A stretch of DNA of 64,000 nucleotides from Closterium sp. NIES-65 (lineage: Eukaryota > Streptophyta > Zygnematophyceae > Desmidiales > Closteriaceae), in the NCBI GenBank assembly GCA_948144175.1, contig CANXME010002048.1, positions 372,001 to 436,000 on the forward strand. Direction: 5' to 3'. Below, piece by piece: positions 11,990 through 22,317 of the stretch (position 1 is the first letter of the stretch; every line of letters begins with the position of its first letter). A program made the translations under genes and the position numbers. Below the pieces are notes generated by a model. The model was not told where the DNA came from. It saw only the letters and a list, made by a program, of their open reading frames with translations, and made no database searches.

Positions 11990-12950
11990 GGGTCGAGCCG
12001 CTCAGCAGCACAGCAACACGGCAGCACAGCAACTCGGCCGGCCCAGGAGCAGCAGCAGCCCTACAGGGGCAGGAGCACGGCACCTCAGACGGCTCGGGCG
12101 GCTCGGGCAGCTCGGGCGGCTCGGGCGGCTCGGGCGGCTCGGGCGGCTCGGGCGGCTCGGGCAGCTCGGGCGGCTCGGGTACTCAGCGGCTCTGCTGCGC
12201 GGGCGGCTCGTGCGGCTCGGGTGATGCGGGGGCTCACGGGCGGCCCGGGCGTCGTGGCGGGCGGCTCACGGGCGGCTCGCGGGCGGCTCACGGGCGGCTG
12301 CGTTGGGCGGCTGCGCGGGCGGCTGCACGGGAGGCCGCGTTAGGCGGCTGCGCGGGCGTCGTGACGGGCGGCTCACGGGCGGCTCGCGGGCGGCTCACGG
12401 GCGGCCGCGTGGGCGGCTAAGGTCCGGGACGGGCGGGCGCACGGGCGTCTAGGGGCCTAACGGCGGGCGCGCAGGCGGTCAGGGGCCGAGACGGGCGGGC
12501 GCGTGGGCGTCGAAGGGCCGGGACGGGCTGGCGCGCGGGCGTCTAGGGGCCTGGACGGGCGGCGCGCTGGCGTCTAGGGGCCGGAACGGGCGGGCGCGTG
12601 GGCGTCTAGGGGCCGGGACGGCGGCGCGCGGGCGTCTAGGGGCCGGGACGGGCGGGCGCGCGGGCGTCTAGGGGCCGGGACGGCGGCGCGCGGGCGTCTA
12701 GGGGCCGGGACTGGCGGGCGCGCGGGCGTCTAGGGGCCTGGACGGGCGGGCGCGTGGGCGTCTAGGGGCCGCGACGGCGGCGCGCGGGCGTCTAGGGGCC
12801 GGGACGGGCGGGCGCACGGGCGTCAAGGGGCCGGGACGAGCGGCGCGCCGGCGTCTAAGGGGCCGCAACGGGCGGCGAAAGGGGCCACTCGGGGCCGAGA
12901 GAGAGGGGAGCGCGACTCGAGCAGAGGCAGAGGGCGCTCCGGGCAGGAAA
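11990..12950 (-). repeat. GC-rich repetitive leader of the minus-strand copia element
   Basis: Between the Gag start and the primer-binding site lie two repeat fields: GGCTCGGGC-type 9-mers (about 12,088-12,180) and a minisatellite of roughly 35-45 bp based on GCGTCTAGGGGCCGGGACGG (about 12,420-12,860). Frames that appear open in it are a by-product of composition. Confidence 0.75.
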
Positions 12951-13007
12951 AAAAAAAGAACGGTGGGCCCTAGGAACAGTTCCCACGAGGGAACCTGCTC
13001 GATACCA

Positions 13008-13139
13008 TGAGAAAACTAGAACGAGAATGAAATGACTATGAACGAAGTGAGTACAAACAGGAAACCCTAATTGGGTTGTACCCCCTATGGGATACCCCAC
13101 TATAGCCTACACAAATAAGTAAGCTATAATGTTCTGACA
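13008..13139 (-). repeat. 5' LTR of the minus-strand copia element
   Basis: 132 bp, TGTCAG...CTCA on minus, followed inward by the TGGTATCGAGCAG primer-binding site (12,996-13,007 region). Confidence 0.92.
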
Positions 13140-13409
13140 TGTTAGACAAGTGTGTTAGCTAAATCAGACTGTGCAAATTGAATCGTATGAAGAATCAGAC
13201 TAAGCTTTAACATTCGTCCAAAAAATCAGACCAAAAAAATATGGCCGTCTGAACGTCAGACGGAACGGTTTTTTTACTTAGGTATGTCAGACAGACCCAA
13301 ATCCTAGCAAGAGCCCTGTATAATTCGTGACTCCAAGGCTATAATTTGTTCACCCTAACACAAAATACTACTATTCAAGAGCAAAACCATTTGTAGACGT
13401 GATGCCAAC

Positions 13410-13539
13410 TGTCAGAGTATTATAGCTGATGCATGTTTGTAGGCTATAGTGGGGTAGCACATATGGGGTACAGCTTTCTAGGGTTGTATTTGTACCCAAC
13501 TCTGACTTAGTCATTTCATTCCTGTTCACTTGTTTCACA
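13410..13539 (+). repeat. 5' LTR
   Basis: 130 bp, starts TGTCAGAGTATTATAG and ends TTGTTTCACA; the next bases are the TGGTAT primer-binding start. Confidence 0.95.
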
Positions 13540-14549
13540 TGGTATAGAGCGGGTCCTTCCTTAGGACCGTTTTTTTTTAGGGCCCACCGAAGCGCGCCCC
13601 GAGGCGCGCCCTTTTTTTTTAGCGACCCCTCGGGTCGCCATTTCCCTCGCGGCCCCGCTGTCCCTCAGACGCGGCCCCGCCACCCCTCCTGATCGCGGCC
13701 CCGCCGCCTGCTTGACGCGGCCCCGCCGCCGGCTCTGACGCGGCCCTACCGCCCACTTCGTCGCGGCCCCGCCGCCTGCTTGACGCGGCCCCGCCGCCTC
13801 CACTGACGCGGCCCCGCCGCCGGCTCTGACGCGGCCCTGCCGCCCGCTTCGTCGCGGCCCCGCCGCCTGCTTGACGCGGCCCCGCCGCCTCCACTGACGC
13901 GGCCCCACCGCCGGCCCGCCGCTGCACCCTACGGCCCGCCGCCTCACCTGACGGCCCCGCCGCTGCACCTGCCGGCCCGCCGCTGCACCCAGCGGCCCGC
14001 CGCTTCACCTGACGGCCCTGCCGCTGCACCTGCCGGCCCGCGGCTGCACCCTACGGCCCGCCGCTGCACCCTACGGCCCGCCGCCTCACCTGGTCGGCCC
14101 GCCGCTGCACCCTACGGCCCCGCCGCTGCACCTGCCGGCCCGCCGCTGCACCGGTCGACCCGCCGCTGCACCTGACGGCCCCGCCCCTGCATCTCCCGGC
14201 CGAGCCGCCCCAGCAGCAGAGCCGCCCCAGCAGCCGAACCGCCCGGGAGCCGAGCCGCCCAACGCCGAGCCGCCCGGGACCCGAGCCGCCCTGCCGCCGA
14301 GCCGCCCGGGAGCCGAGCCGCCCTGCACCCGAGCCGCCCTGCCGCCGAGCCGCCCGGGAGCCGAGCCGCCCTGCGCCCGAGCCGCCCAGCCGCCGAGCCG
14401 CCCGGGAGCCGAGCCGCTGTGCACCCGAGCCGCCCGGTCGCTGAGCCGCCTTTCTGCAAAGCTGCACGACCTGCCCTGCCTGGTGAGCACAGTCCCACTG
14501 TTACTGCGAGCTCTTTCCCTACTGCTTGCACTGCGTCGCTGTCGTCGCC
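13540..14549 (+). repeat. 1-kb GC-rich repetitive leader before Gag
   Basis: An unusually long leader made of three consecutive repeat fields: GACGCGGCCCCGCCGCC-type units (13,670-13,910), CGGCCCGCCGCTGCACC-type units (13,910-14,190), and GAGCCGCCCGGGAGCC-type units (14,200-14,450). The sister element on minus has different repeats in the same place, so the leader repeats turn over quickly. No gene is proposed here. Confidence 0.8.
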
Positions 14550-17500
14550 ATGGCTACCCCTAGTGTCCTAGCTTTTGACGCTGAGGGTCGCGCCATTGAT
14601 TTTGAGGTCTGGTTAGACGACCTGCAGCTGTTCTTACAGTGCGTCAGGGCTGACGACCTTTCTCTCTTTGACCTCACCTCTGGCGCCTCTCCTGCTCCTG
14701 CTGCTGATGCTGATCCCACTGTCCGCTCTCAGTGGGCCACCCGCGATGCTGCTGCACGTCTTGCTGTGCGTCGCCACCTCCCTACCTCTGAGCATGCGCA
14801 CTTTAGTCAGTACAAGAGTGCTCAGACCTTGTACGACGCTGTAGTTGCGCGCTACTCCTCCCCTGCCACTGCTGCACTGAGCCGTCTCATGCTTCCCTAC
14901 TTCTTTCCTGACCTCTCTGCCTTTCCCACTGTTGCTGACCTCATTACGCACCTCCGCACTAGTGACACTCGCTACCGCGCCGCCCTTCCTGCTGAGTTCT
15001 GCGCTAAGAACCCACCCCCCATGTACATCGCTCTCTACTACGTAGTCGCGCGCCTCCCTGACTCCCTTCGCGTCGTCAGGGACCACTTTCTCGCAGTCTG
15101 TCCCACCACCCTCACCGTCGACCTCCTCGAGAAGGCCCTCCTCGCAGCGGAGAAGAGCATAGTCGCTGTAGGTGCTTCTCGTGGTGACCCTCGCACCCCC
15201 ATCTTTGAGGGGTGTTCTCCCTCCCCCTTGCTGCCCTCTGTTGCCTCTGCTGCTGCTGCCGACCTGCTTGGTCTTGAGTCGGTCGGCGCGGCGTCTACCC
15301 CTAGTGGGAGACGTCGCTCCAGCAAGGGCAAGGGGGGCAAGGGCGCGGGTGGAGCTGGAGGGGGCGGTGGCAGTGGCGGCGGTGGCGGCGGTGGCGGCGG
15401 AGGGAGTGGGGGTGGCGGCGGGACTAGTGGCGGGGGTGGTGGTGGTGGTGGCAGCAGCGGCGGAGACGGTGGTGGTGGTGCCAGCGGTGGTGGTGGAGGC
15501 AGCGGCGGAGGTGGAGGCGGCGGAGGTGGAGGCGGTGGAGGCGGCAGCGGAGGAGGCGGTGGTGGTGGAGGAGGTGGAGCTGGTCGGGGTGGTACCCAGC
15601 AGCGTAGCGGCGGTGGTGGTGGCCAGCGCTCGCAGCGGCAGCAGCAGCAGCGCTCGCGGGACATCCCTCCGCCTCAGCAGCTTCGTGAGTGGTACGCTGG
15701 GCGTCAGAGGGGTGGGGGTACTGGTCCCTGCACCTACGTTCTTCGTTCCGGCGACCGCGCGGGTGAGCAGTGTGGGGGTGCCCACGCCACCCAGCGCTGC
15801 TTTGGCCGCCTGACGGACGCTTGGCGTCAGCAGTTCCCTGGGGCTAGTGAGATCCCTCGCTGGGATGAGCTTCTAAGGGCTGGTGTAGCGATCTTTGATC
15901 TTGATTTTGATGCTATCCTTGCTGCTATGTATGTTGTGGATTATAGTGAGGAGAATGAGGGTTACCGGTGTTTCCAGCCCGACCCGGGCATTGGTACTGC
16001 TGCGCTAGGTGCTTGTGAGGCTGCTGCTCTAGGTGCCAGTGCGTCTGTGCTCTCAGGTACTGGTGAGACTGCGCTCTCAGGTACTGCGTCGTCCTCGTCC
16101 TCCCTCACTTTCACACTTGACTCCGGGGCTTCTCGCTCCTTCTTTCGAGACCGCACTACCCTTACGCCGCTCGGCCGGCCGGTTGCGGTCTCCCTTGCTG
16201 ACCCCTCTGGGGGTCCTGTCCTGTCTCACTTCTCCACTGTCCTCCCGTGTCCGGCTGCCCCTTCGGGCACCCTGTCTGGTCTGTACCTTCCCTCGTTCTC
16301 TACGAACTTGGTGAGTGGAGCGGACCTGCAGGATGTGGGGGTTCACCAGTTCACTCCTGCGAGTCAGCGGGTGACCCACTGCACGGAGGCACGCACAGGC
16401 CGACACCTGGCCACGTTCTCGCGTCGGCCGGGGTCGAGTCTCTACACCCTGTCCGTTGAGTCTCCTCCTGTCCCTGCGTCTGGTCAGGTGGCTGCGTCGG
16501 GTCAGGTGCTTGCTGCTGCGTCCCGGTCAGGTCCTGAGTCTGCCCCCTGTTCTTGTCGCCTCCTGTCTCACGAGACTCTCCTGTGGCACCACCGTCTTGG
16601 CCACCCCTCCTTGCCCCGTCTTCGGAGCATGGCTTCCCGTGTCCTTGTCTCTGGTCTTCCCCAGTCTCTCCCTCCTCTCCCCTCCGGGCCAGGACCTTCC
16701 TGTGTCCCCTGTGTCGAGGGTCGCCTCCGGGCTACTCCTCACTCCTCCCACTTCCCCCCGACAGAGGCTCCCCTACAGACGCTTCACATGGATGTGTGGG
16801 GCCCAGCCCCCGTCCGTGGGCAGGGTCACGAGCGCTACTTCCTGTTGGTGGTTGACGACTACTCGCGTTACACCACAGTCCTCCCCTTGCGCAGCAAGGG
16901 TGTGGTCACTGAGGTGCTGATCGACTGGATCCGCGAGGCTCGTCTCGAGCTCAGGAAGAGCTTCGGCTCGGACTTTCCTGTTCTGCGTCTGCACTCGGAC
17001 AGAGGCGGAGAGTTCTCTTCTCGCCTTCTGCGGGACTACTGTCGTGCACGGGGGATTCGCCAGACCTTCACGCTTCCGGACTCACCACAGCAAAATGGGA
17101 TTGCGGAGCGCCGCATTGGCATGGTCATGGATGTTGCTCGTACGTCCATGATGCATGCGGCTGCCCCCCATTTTCTGTGGCTGTTTGCGGTGAGGTACGC
17201 GGCGCATCAGCTCAACCTTCACCCCCGGGTCTCTCGGCCTGCGATGTCCCCAGCCTTGCTGTGGACGGGGAAGGTTGGCGATGCGTCTGTGTTCCGTGTC
17301 TGGGGATCTCGGGCGTTTGTCCGCGACTTGTCTGCGGACAAGCTGTCCCCTCGTGCTGCTCCCTGTGTCTTCCTTGGCTTCCCCACTGACGCCCCAGGGT
17401 GGCAGTTTTACCACCCCTCCTCTCGTCGTGTTCTGTCCTCCCAGGACGTCACGTTCGACGAGTCAGTCCCCTTCTACCGTCTCTTCCCCTACCGCACTCC

Positions 17501-20462
17501 TTCCCTCCCCCCTCCCCCGTACTTCCTTGTGCCGGTTCCCCCCCCGGTAGACCCCCTCCCCCCTCAGGTTCCTGCCCCCTCAGGTGTGTCCCACGTAGAC
17601 GCCGTTGACCCGGTCGAGGTTACTGGTGACTCTGGTGCTGCTGCGGGTGCTGAGCCTGGGGGTGCTGACTCTGGGGGTGCTGTGCGCGGGGGTGCTGAGC
17701 CTGGGGGTTCTACTGCTGGGGGTGCTGGGCCTGAGGGTGCTACTGCGGAGGGTGCGGAGCCTGGGGGTGCTGAGCCGGGGGGTGCTGTGCCTGGAGGTGC
17801 TGGGTCTGGGGGTGCTGGGTTGGGAGCTGCTGAGCCTGGGGGTGCTGAGCTGGGAGCTGCTGAGCCTGGGGGTGCTGCGTCTGGAGCTGCTGAGCCTGGG
17901 GTTTCTCCTGCTGCTGCGTCTCGCCGGGAGCCCCTCTCTCCACAGGAGCTGCGCGAGTGGTTCGCTCGCCGCTGGAGGCGTGCTGCTGAGTCTGGAGGTG
18001 CTGCTGGAGCTGGAGCTGGAGCTTCTTCGACCGTCGAGGGTGCGGGTGCTGCCGGTCCCGGAGCTGCTGGACCTGCGGGTCCTCCTGGAGCTAGAGCTGC
18101 TGAGGGCGTTGGTGCTGAGCCTACTGCTGTTGGTCCTGCCGCTGGAGGTGTGGGTGGCGCTGGTGCTGTCGCTGAGGGTGGTGGTGCTGTCCCTGCTGAG
18201 TCTGGAGCTGCCGCGCGGCCTCGGCCGTACTTCGTTCCGCTCCTGCAGCAGGTTCTTGGTCTTTCTCCTCTAGTAGAGGGTCCACCGCCTGTCCAGTCGC
18301 AGTCCCTGCTGGAGCCTTCCTCTCCACTGCCTGCTCCCTCTCCTTACACTGGTCCTACTGGAGGTCTTGCTGAGCGTCGTGAGCCTGCGTCTCGTCCCGC
18401 GTCGCCTGTTCGTGCTGCTCGCGCTAGTGGTCGCAGTTCGCGTCAGCGTCCTCCTCCTGTCCCTGGCACGCACCGGATGTCTTTGCGTCCGTCCACTGCT
18501 CCTCTGCGTGCCCCTTTGCCTTCTCCTCCTGAGTCCTCTCTTCCTGCGCTTGCCGACCCTGAGTCGGACTCTCTTCGTGCTGCCAGTCCTACTGTCACGC
18601 GTCTGCTTGCTACTGTCGTCACTGACCCCTCTTTTGAGTCCACTGCTGCGTGTGCTCTAGTCACTGAGCTCGTCGACTTTGCTGCTCGCTGTCGTCTCGA
18701 CTACGCTGCTAGTCTTGTTGCTGAGTCTGCGTCTGTCTGTCCTCCGTCCGTCGGGGGTGAGTGTGCTCTTGGCACGGACGTCCTAGAGGACAGGCAGGAG
18801 GAGTTACAGTGTCTAGCGGCTGCTTCACCTCATCTCGCGTGTGTACTGCTTGCCCCTGAGGGAGACCCGGATGCACTAGACATCCCGACTCCGCGTTCTT
18901 ACGCGGAGGCCGTAGAGGGTCCCTACTCCTCTCAGTGGCAGGCAGCTATGGATGCAGAGATGGCTTCCTGGAAGTCCACAGGCACCTACGTTGACGCGGT
19001 TCCCCCTCCTGGGGCGAACATCGTCAGTGGCATGTGGATCTTCAGGGTGAAGCGGCCGCCGGGCTCTCCACCTGTCTTCAAGGCACGGTACGTTGCTCGT
19101 GGCTTCAGTCAGCGGCAGGGAGTTGACTACTTTCAGACCTTCTCTCCCACCCCGAAGATGACTACTCTTCGGGTGCTGCTGCACATAGCCGCTCAGCGCG
19201 ACTACGAGCTTCACTCTCTCGACTTCAGCACTGCGTTCTTGCAGGGTAGCCTGCACGAGGAGATCTGGCTTCGCCGTCCACCTGGCTTCACTGGGACTTT
19301 CCCTCCTGGCACCCAGTGGAGCCTCCGACGGCCAGTCTACGGTCTCCGCCAGGCACCGCGTGAGTGGCACGACACACTGAGGACTACGCTTGCGGCTCTT
19401 GGGTTTGCTCCTTCTACTGCTGACCCGTCGCTGTTTCTTCGCACCGACACTTCCCTGCCGCCGTTCTACATCCTCGTGTACGTCGACGACTTGGTCTTTG
19501 CCACAGCGGACACTGCTGGACTCGCCTACGTGAAGTCCGAGCTGCTGAAGAGACACACGTGCACAGACCTGGGTGAACTGCGCAGCTACCTTGGCTTGCA
19601 GATCACTCGGGACAGAGCACGCCGCACCATTACCTTGACTCAGTCACACATGGTGCAGCAGATCCTTCAGCGCTTCGGCTTCACGTACTCCTCGCCTCAG
19701 GCCACTCCTCTGCCTACTCGCCACTCACTCTCAGCTCTGCCTTCGGATGAGTCCGTAGAGTCGAGTGGTCCGTATGCAGAGCTTGTTGGCTGCCTCATGT
19801 ACCTGATGACCTGCACACGAACTGACCTTGCATACCCTCTGAGCATTCTTGCACGCTATGTTGCTCCTGGGAGACACAGACCGGAGCACATGGCTGCAGC
19901 GAAGAGGGTATTGCGCTACCTGTGCAGTACGTCGGGCATGGGGCTAGTGCTTGGAGGGCGGAGTCCAGTGGTCCTTACCGGCCACGCGGACGCTTCTTGG
20001 GCTGACGACCAGGCTACGCAGCGGTCGTCACAGGGTTACACCTTCAGCCTTGGTTCCGGCTCTGTCTCGTGGCGGTCTACTCGCTCGTCTTCGGTTCTCG
20101 GCTCCAGTTGTGAGGCTGAGATCTACGCCGGGGCCATGGCTGCACAGGAGCTTCGCTGGCTCACCTACCTGCTGACTGACCTTGGAGAGCCGCCTCGTTC
20201 TCCTCCAGTGCTGTACGTAGACAACAAGGCCATGCTGGCCTTGTGTCGAGAGCAGCGCTTGGAGCACAGAACGAAGCACATTGCTCTCCGCTACTTCCTT
20301 GCTCGTGAGCTGCAGCAGCGTGGTCAGTTGCGACTTGCGTACGTGGCCTCTGAGGCCAACACTGCTGATGTGTTCACCAAGGCACTCGCGCCTTGTGACC
20401 ATCAGCGCTTTTGCACCCAGCTGGGTCTTGTACCTGTCTTGCCTCACTTGCTCTCCTCTTGA
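14550..20462 (+). CDS. copia Gag-Pol polyprotein (element looks whole)
   Basis: Single frame of about 1,970 residues. The start at 14,550 (MATPSVLAF) is chosen over an in-frame Met 8 codons earlier because it matches the sister element. Order: Gag (1-260); a Gly-rich tract of about 90 residues (265-355); a zinc-knuckle-like cluster CxxxHxxxxC near 410; aspartic protease LDSGAS near 523; integrase zinc domain (WHHRLGHPS ... CVPC) from about 675 and D-D-E core; a long Pro/Gly/Ala-rich spacer rich in PGGAE; reverse transcriptase with YVDDLVFA near 1,643; RNase H ending ADVFTKAL. One long frame without a Gag/Pol shift is common in plant copia elements. Gag-to-Pol ratio would then depend on protein processing or RNA splicing; I see no direct sign of either. 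Confidence 0.95.
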   Translation: MATPSVLAFDAEGRAIDFEVWLDDLQLFLQCVRADDLSLFDLTSGASPAPAADADPTVRSQWATRDAAARLAVRRHLPTSEHAHFSQYKSAQTLYDAVVARYSSPATAALSRLMLPYFFPDLSAFPTVADLITHLRTSDTRYRAALPAEFCAKNPPPMYIALYYVVARLPDSLRVVRDHFLAVCPTTLTVDLLEKALLAAEKSIVAVGASRGDPRTPIFEGCSPSPLLPSVASAAAADLLGLESVGAASTPSGRRRSSKGKGGKGAGGAGGGGGSGGGGGGGGGGSGGGGGTSGGGGGGGGSSGGDGGGGASGGGGGSGGGGGGGGGGGGGGSGGGGGGGGGGAGRGGTQQRSGGGGGQRSQRQQQQRSRDIPPPQQLREWYAGRQRGGGTGPCTYVLRSGDRAGEQCGGAHATQRCFGRLTDAWRQQFPGASEIPRWDELLRAGVAIFDLDFDAILAAMYVVDYSEENEGYRCFQPDPGIGTAALGACEAAALGASASVLSGTGETALSGTASSSSSLTFTLDSGASRSFFRDRTTLTPLGRPVAVSLADPSGGPVLSHFSTVLPCPAAPSGTLSGLYLPSFSTNLVSGADLQDVGVHQFTPASQRVTHCTEARTGRHLATFSRRPGSSLYTLSVESPPVPASGQVAASGQVLAAASRSGPESAPCSCRLLSHETLLWHHRLGHPSLPRLRSMASRVLVSGLPQSLPPLPSGPGPSCVPCVEGRLRATPHSSHFPPTEAPLQTLHMDVWGPAPVRGQGHERYFLLVVDDYSRYTTVLPLRSKGVVTEVLIDWIREARLELRKSFGSDFPVLRLHSDRGGEFSSRLLRDYCRARGIRQTFTLPDSPQQNGIAERRIGMVMDVARTSMMHAAAPHFLWLFAVRYAAHQLNLHPRVSRPAMSPALLWTGKVGDASVFRVWGSRAFVRDLSADKLSPRAAPCVFLGFPTDAPGWQFYHPSSRRVLSSQDVTFDESVPFYRLFPYRTPSLPPPPYFLVPVPPPVDPLPPQVPAPSGVSHVDAVDPVEVTGDSGAAAGAEPGGADSGGAVRGGAEPGGSTAGGAGPEGATAEGAEPGGAEPGGAVPGGAGSGGAGLGAAEPGGAELGAAEPGGAASGAAEPGVSPAAASRREPLSPQELREWFARRWRRAAESGGAAGAGAGASSTVEGAGAAGPGAAGPAGPPGARAAEGVGAEPTAVGPAAGGVGGAGAVAEGGGAVPAESGAAARPRPYFVPLLQQVLGLSPLVEGPPPVQSQSLLEPSSPLPAPSPYTGPTGGLAERREPASRPASPVRAARASGRSSRQRPPPVPGTHRMSLRPSTAPLRAPLPSPPESSLPALADPESDSLRAASPTVTRLLATVVTDPSFESTAACALVTELVDFAARCRLDYAASLVAESASVCPPSVGGECALGTDVLEDRQEELQCLAAASPHLACVLLAPEGDPDALDIPTPRSYAEAVEGPYSSQWQAAMDAEMASWKSTGTYVDAVPPPGANIVSGMWIFRVKRPPGSPPVFKARYVARGFSQRQGVDYFQTFSPTPKMTTLRVLLHIAAQRDYELHSLDFSTAFLQGSLHEEIWLRRPPGFTGTFPPGTQWSLRRPVYGLRQAPREWHDTLRTTLAALGFAPSTADPSLFLRTDTSLPPFYILVYVDDLVFATADTAGLAYVKSELLKRHTCTDLGELRSYLGLQITRDRARRTITLTQSHMVQQILQRFGFTYSSPQATPLPTRHSLSALPSDESVESSGPYAELVGCLMYLMTCTRTDLAYPLSILARYVAPGRHRPEHMAAAKRVLRYLCSTSGMGLVLGGRSPVVLTGHADASWADDQATQRSSQGYTFSLGSGSVSWRSTRSSSVLGSSCEAEIYAGAMAAQELRWLTYLLTDLGEPPRSPPVLYVDNKAMLALCREQRLEHRTKHIALRYFLARELQQRGQLRLAYVASEANTADVFTKALAPCDHQRFCTQLGLVPVLPHLLSS

Positions 20463-20673
20463 CTTCACTTGTACTGTGACATATATATATACCTGCTCTT
20501 GCTTGTCTAGTTTTATATATATGTCTGTACTCCTGCATGTGAACTGGCCTCTGGCCCTGCTCTTGTGCTCGGACTGTGTGGTGACTTTGTGATCCACCCT
20601 GAGCTTGCTTTGCTTTGCTTTGCTTGACTGGTCTTGTGACCCCTTGTTCTCCCCCACTTAGCCTATGGGGGTG

Positions 20674-20803
20674 TGTCAGAGTATTATAGCTGATGCATGT
20701 TTGTAGGCTATAGTGGGGTAGCACATATGGGGTACAGCTTTCTAGGGTTGTATTTGTACCCAACTCTGACTTAGTCATTTCATTCCTGTTCACTTGTTTC
20801 ACA
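20674..20803 (+). repeat. 3' LTR
   Basis: 130 bp, identical to the 5' LTR at 13,410-13,539; flanked on the right by the CCAAC target duplication. Confidence 0.95.
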
Positions 20804-21065
20804 CCAACAAGTAGTAGTTACCAAATAAACATCATTAGTGAAGATTTTCTGGCTTCCTGCTATGAGTGTGATTAAACAAGTGAAACGAGGGTTGCGTGTG
20901 TCCAGTGTGCACACTTTGAAAATATTACTTAAACTTTACGCATTCGGGTCCTCCTCTCCCTACGTATGAATACCACAATCAAAGACCCTCTTCCGCTCTC
21001 TTTCCGGTGGGTACTTTGTGTGCAGGATTACGGTATGTTGGAAGCGTCATTTGCTACGATGGATT
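20804..21065. other. Spacer between two LTR elements, nothing seen
   Basis: About 260 bp of moderately AT-rich DNA between the copia element and the TRIM-like element. No coding frame, RNA gene or repeat is supported. Confidence 0.6.
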
Positions 21066-21292
21066 TGTCGAAATATGATTTATATATTTTATAATTGCTT
21101 GTAGTTGTAATGTAGTTATTGTGCTTTGTAGGTGGTGCACCAATTCCATTTGCTTTCCTTGTATAAGTCTTGCAACTTTCTAATGCAACAACACTTTTCT
21201 CGACTTTCCTTTGGCACAACTCACTCGACTCTCCCTTGGCCTAGGCTACTAAGCCTAGGCCCGAAACCCTAGCCTGCTACTTAATCTCAACA
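21066..21292 (+). repeat. 5' LTR of the TRIM-like element
   Basis: 227 bp, TGTCGAAATATG ... CTTAATCTCAACA. Confidence 0.9.
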
Positions 21293-21429
21293 TGGTATCA
21301 GAGCGAGTTACGTCCTGGCCTGTGGGCCCGCCCCACGCTTCCGCTGCTGTTTTTACGGTTGCGCGCCTCGGGCGCGTGGCGATTTTCGTCCTGTCCCGCC
21401 CCCGGGTGGCGAGTGACGTCTTTTCTGCC

Positions 21430-21770
21430 CGTCGCGCGCCCCGTGGTTCGCGACGGTGCCCTGCCCGTCGTGCGCCCCTTGGCACGCGACGGTGCCCTAA
21501 ACCTGCCCGTCGTGCGCCCCGTGGCACGTGACGGTGCCCTGCCCGTCGTGCGCCCCGTGGCACACGACGGTGCCCTGCACCTGCCCGTCGTGCGCCCCGT
21601 GGCACGCGACGGTGCCCTGCCCGTCGTGCGCCCCGTGGCATGCGACGGTGCCCTAAACTGCCCGTCACGTGCCCCGTGGTGCGCGACGGTGCCCTGAGCC
21701 GCCGCGGAACCGCCCCTGGCGCCTGCGACGGTGTCCTGAGCCGCCGCGTAACCGCCCATGGCGCACTCGG
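21430..21770 (+). repeat. Internal tandem repeat of the TRIM-like element
   Basis: About eight copies of a 36-50 bp unit built on CCCGTCGTGCGCCCCGTGG followed by CACGYGACGGTGCCCT. Each unit contains the short inverted pair CGTCGTGCG / CGCGACG, so the RNA could fold into a row of hairpins. Confidence 0.75.
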
Positions 21771-22317
21771 CGGTGCTCCTGCCTCACCCGCGCCTGCACT
21801 CGCTGCAGCCGCCCCTGCACCACCCGGCGCCTGCCCTTCGAGCAGCCGACCCCGCTCCTGCACTCGGTGCAGCCGCCTCTGCCTCACCCCGCGCCTGCAT
21901 TCACTGCAGCCGCCCCTCACCTACCCGCGCCGACCCTCCGTAACCGCTCTGCGGCTTTCTCCCCGCCCACCCCCTCCTCCTTCGTCTCCCTGCAGCCGTG
22001 GGGGGGAGGGTGGTATGCTTCCCTTCCCCTCCTCCTCCTTCAGTTCCCACTACTGCAGCTGCCGCTGGGGGGGAGGGTGTGAGGGTGTGGGGGAGCCGGG
22101 GGAGTGGTACTGGGGTGGCGGGTGTGAGAGCAACCAGCAGCCGTCCCTCCACCTCTTCTCTCTCCCCCCCTCTGCTGCTCATGCAGCAGTGGGAGGGGGA
22201 GGGGGAGGGGGAGGGTGAGGGGATGGAGGTGTTGCCTGCTGTTGCTGTTTTCTTTGCATGGTGTACCCCCCTCAAGGGGCGTAACTATACTTCTACCTAC
22301 AAGCACTTATGGGGGCG

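Larger units (their letters stand above)
5645..13139 (-). mobile_element. Ty1/copia LTR retrotransposon, full length, coding broken
   Basis: Complete element on minus with LTRs 13,008-13,139 (5') and 5645-5776 (3') and an exact 5-bp target duplication TGTTA (5640-5644 and 13,140-13,144). A TGGTATCGAGCAG primer-binding site follows the 5' LTR, and a CTATGGGGGTG purine tract precedes the 3' LTR. Gene order is Gag, protease, integrase, reverse transcriptase, RNase H (copia order). The coding region is interrupted in roughly two places, so it is a fossil. The two LTRs differ at about 2 of 132 positions, making it young but older than its right-hand neighbour. It sits inside the hAT-like element. 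Confidence 0.93.
4662..13318. mobile_element. hAT-like non-autonomous DNA transposon, split by a copia element
   Basis: Left end CAGGGCTCTCGTTATCAGAC and, on minus from 13,318, right end CAGGGCTCTTGCTAGGATT form short terminal inverted repeats with the CAGGG start usual for hAT elements. Flanks TATAATAC (4654-4661) and TATAATTC (13,319-13,326) make an 8-bp target duplication with one or two mismatches, again the hAT size. Both ends are rich in TCTGA/TCAGA motifs, like hAT subterminal repeats. Without the inserted copia element the transposon is about 1.16 kb. No transposase is present: the middle (4862-5160) is pyrimidine-rich, so it would need a transposase in trans. It predates the copia insertion inside it. 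Confidence 0.7.
13410..20803 (+). mobile_element. Ty1/copia LTR retrotransposon, looks whole and recent
   Basis: 7,394 bp with two 130-bp LTRs that are identical base for base by eye, and an exact 5-bp target duplication CCAAC (13,405-13,409 and 20,804-20,808). A TGGTATAGAGCGG primer-binding site follows the 5' LTR and a CCTATGGGGGTG purine tract precedes the 3' LTR. One uninterrupted Gag-Pol frame fills the interior. Identical LTRs point to a recent insertion. It lies only 91 bp from the end of the hAT-like element. Confidence 0.96.

Noticed and set aside
12080-14531. Ala/Arg/Gly-rich frames in the copia leaders
   Set aside because: By-products of GC-rich leader minisatellites; phases and peptides differ between the two elements.
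21255-22275. Several frames of 110-220 codons inside the TRIM-like element
   Set aside because: Repeat- and GC-driven, overlapping on both strands, with no Gag or Pol similarity.
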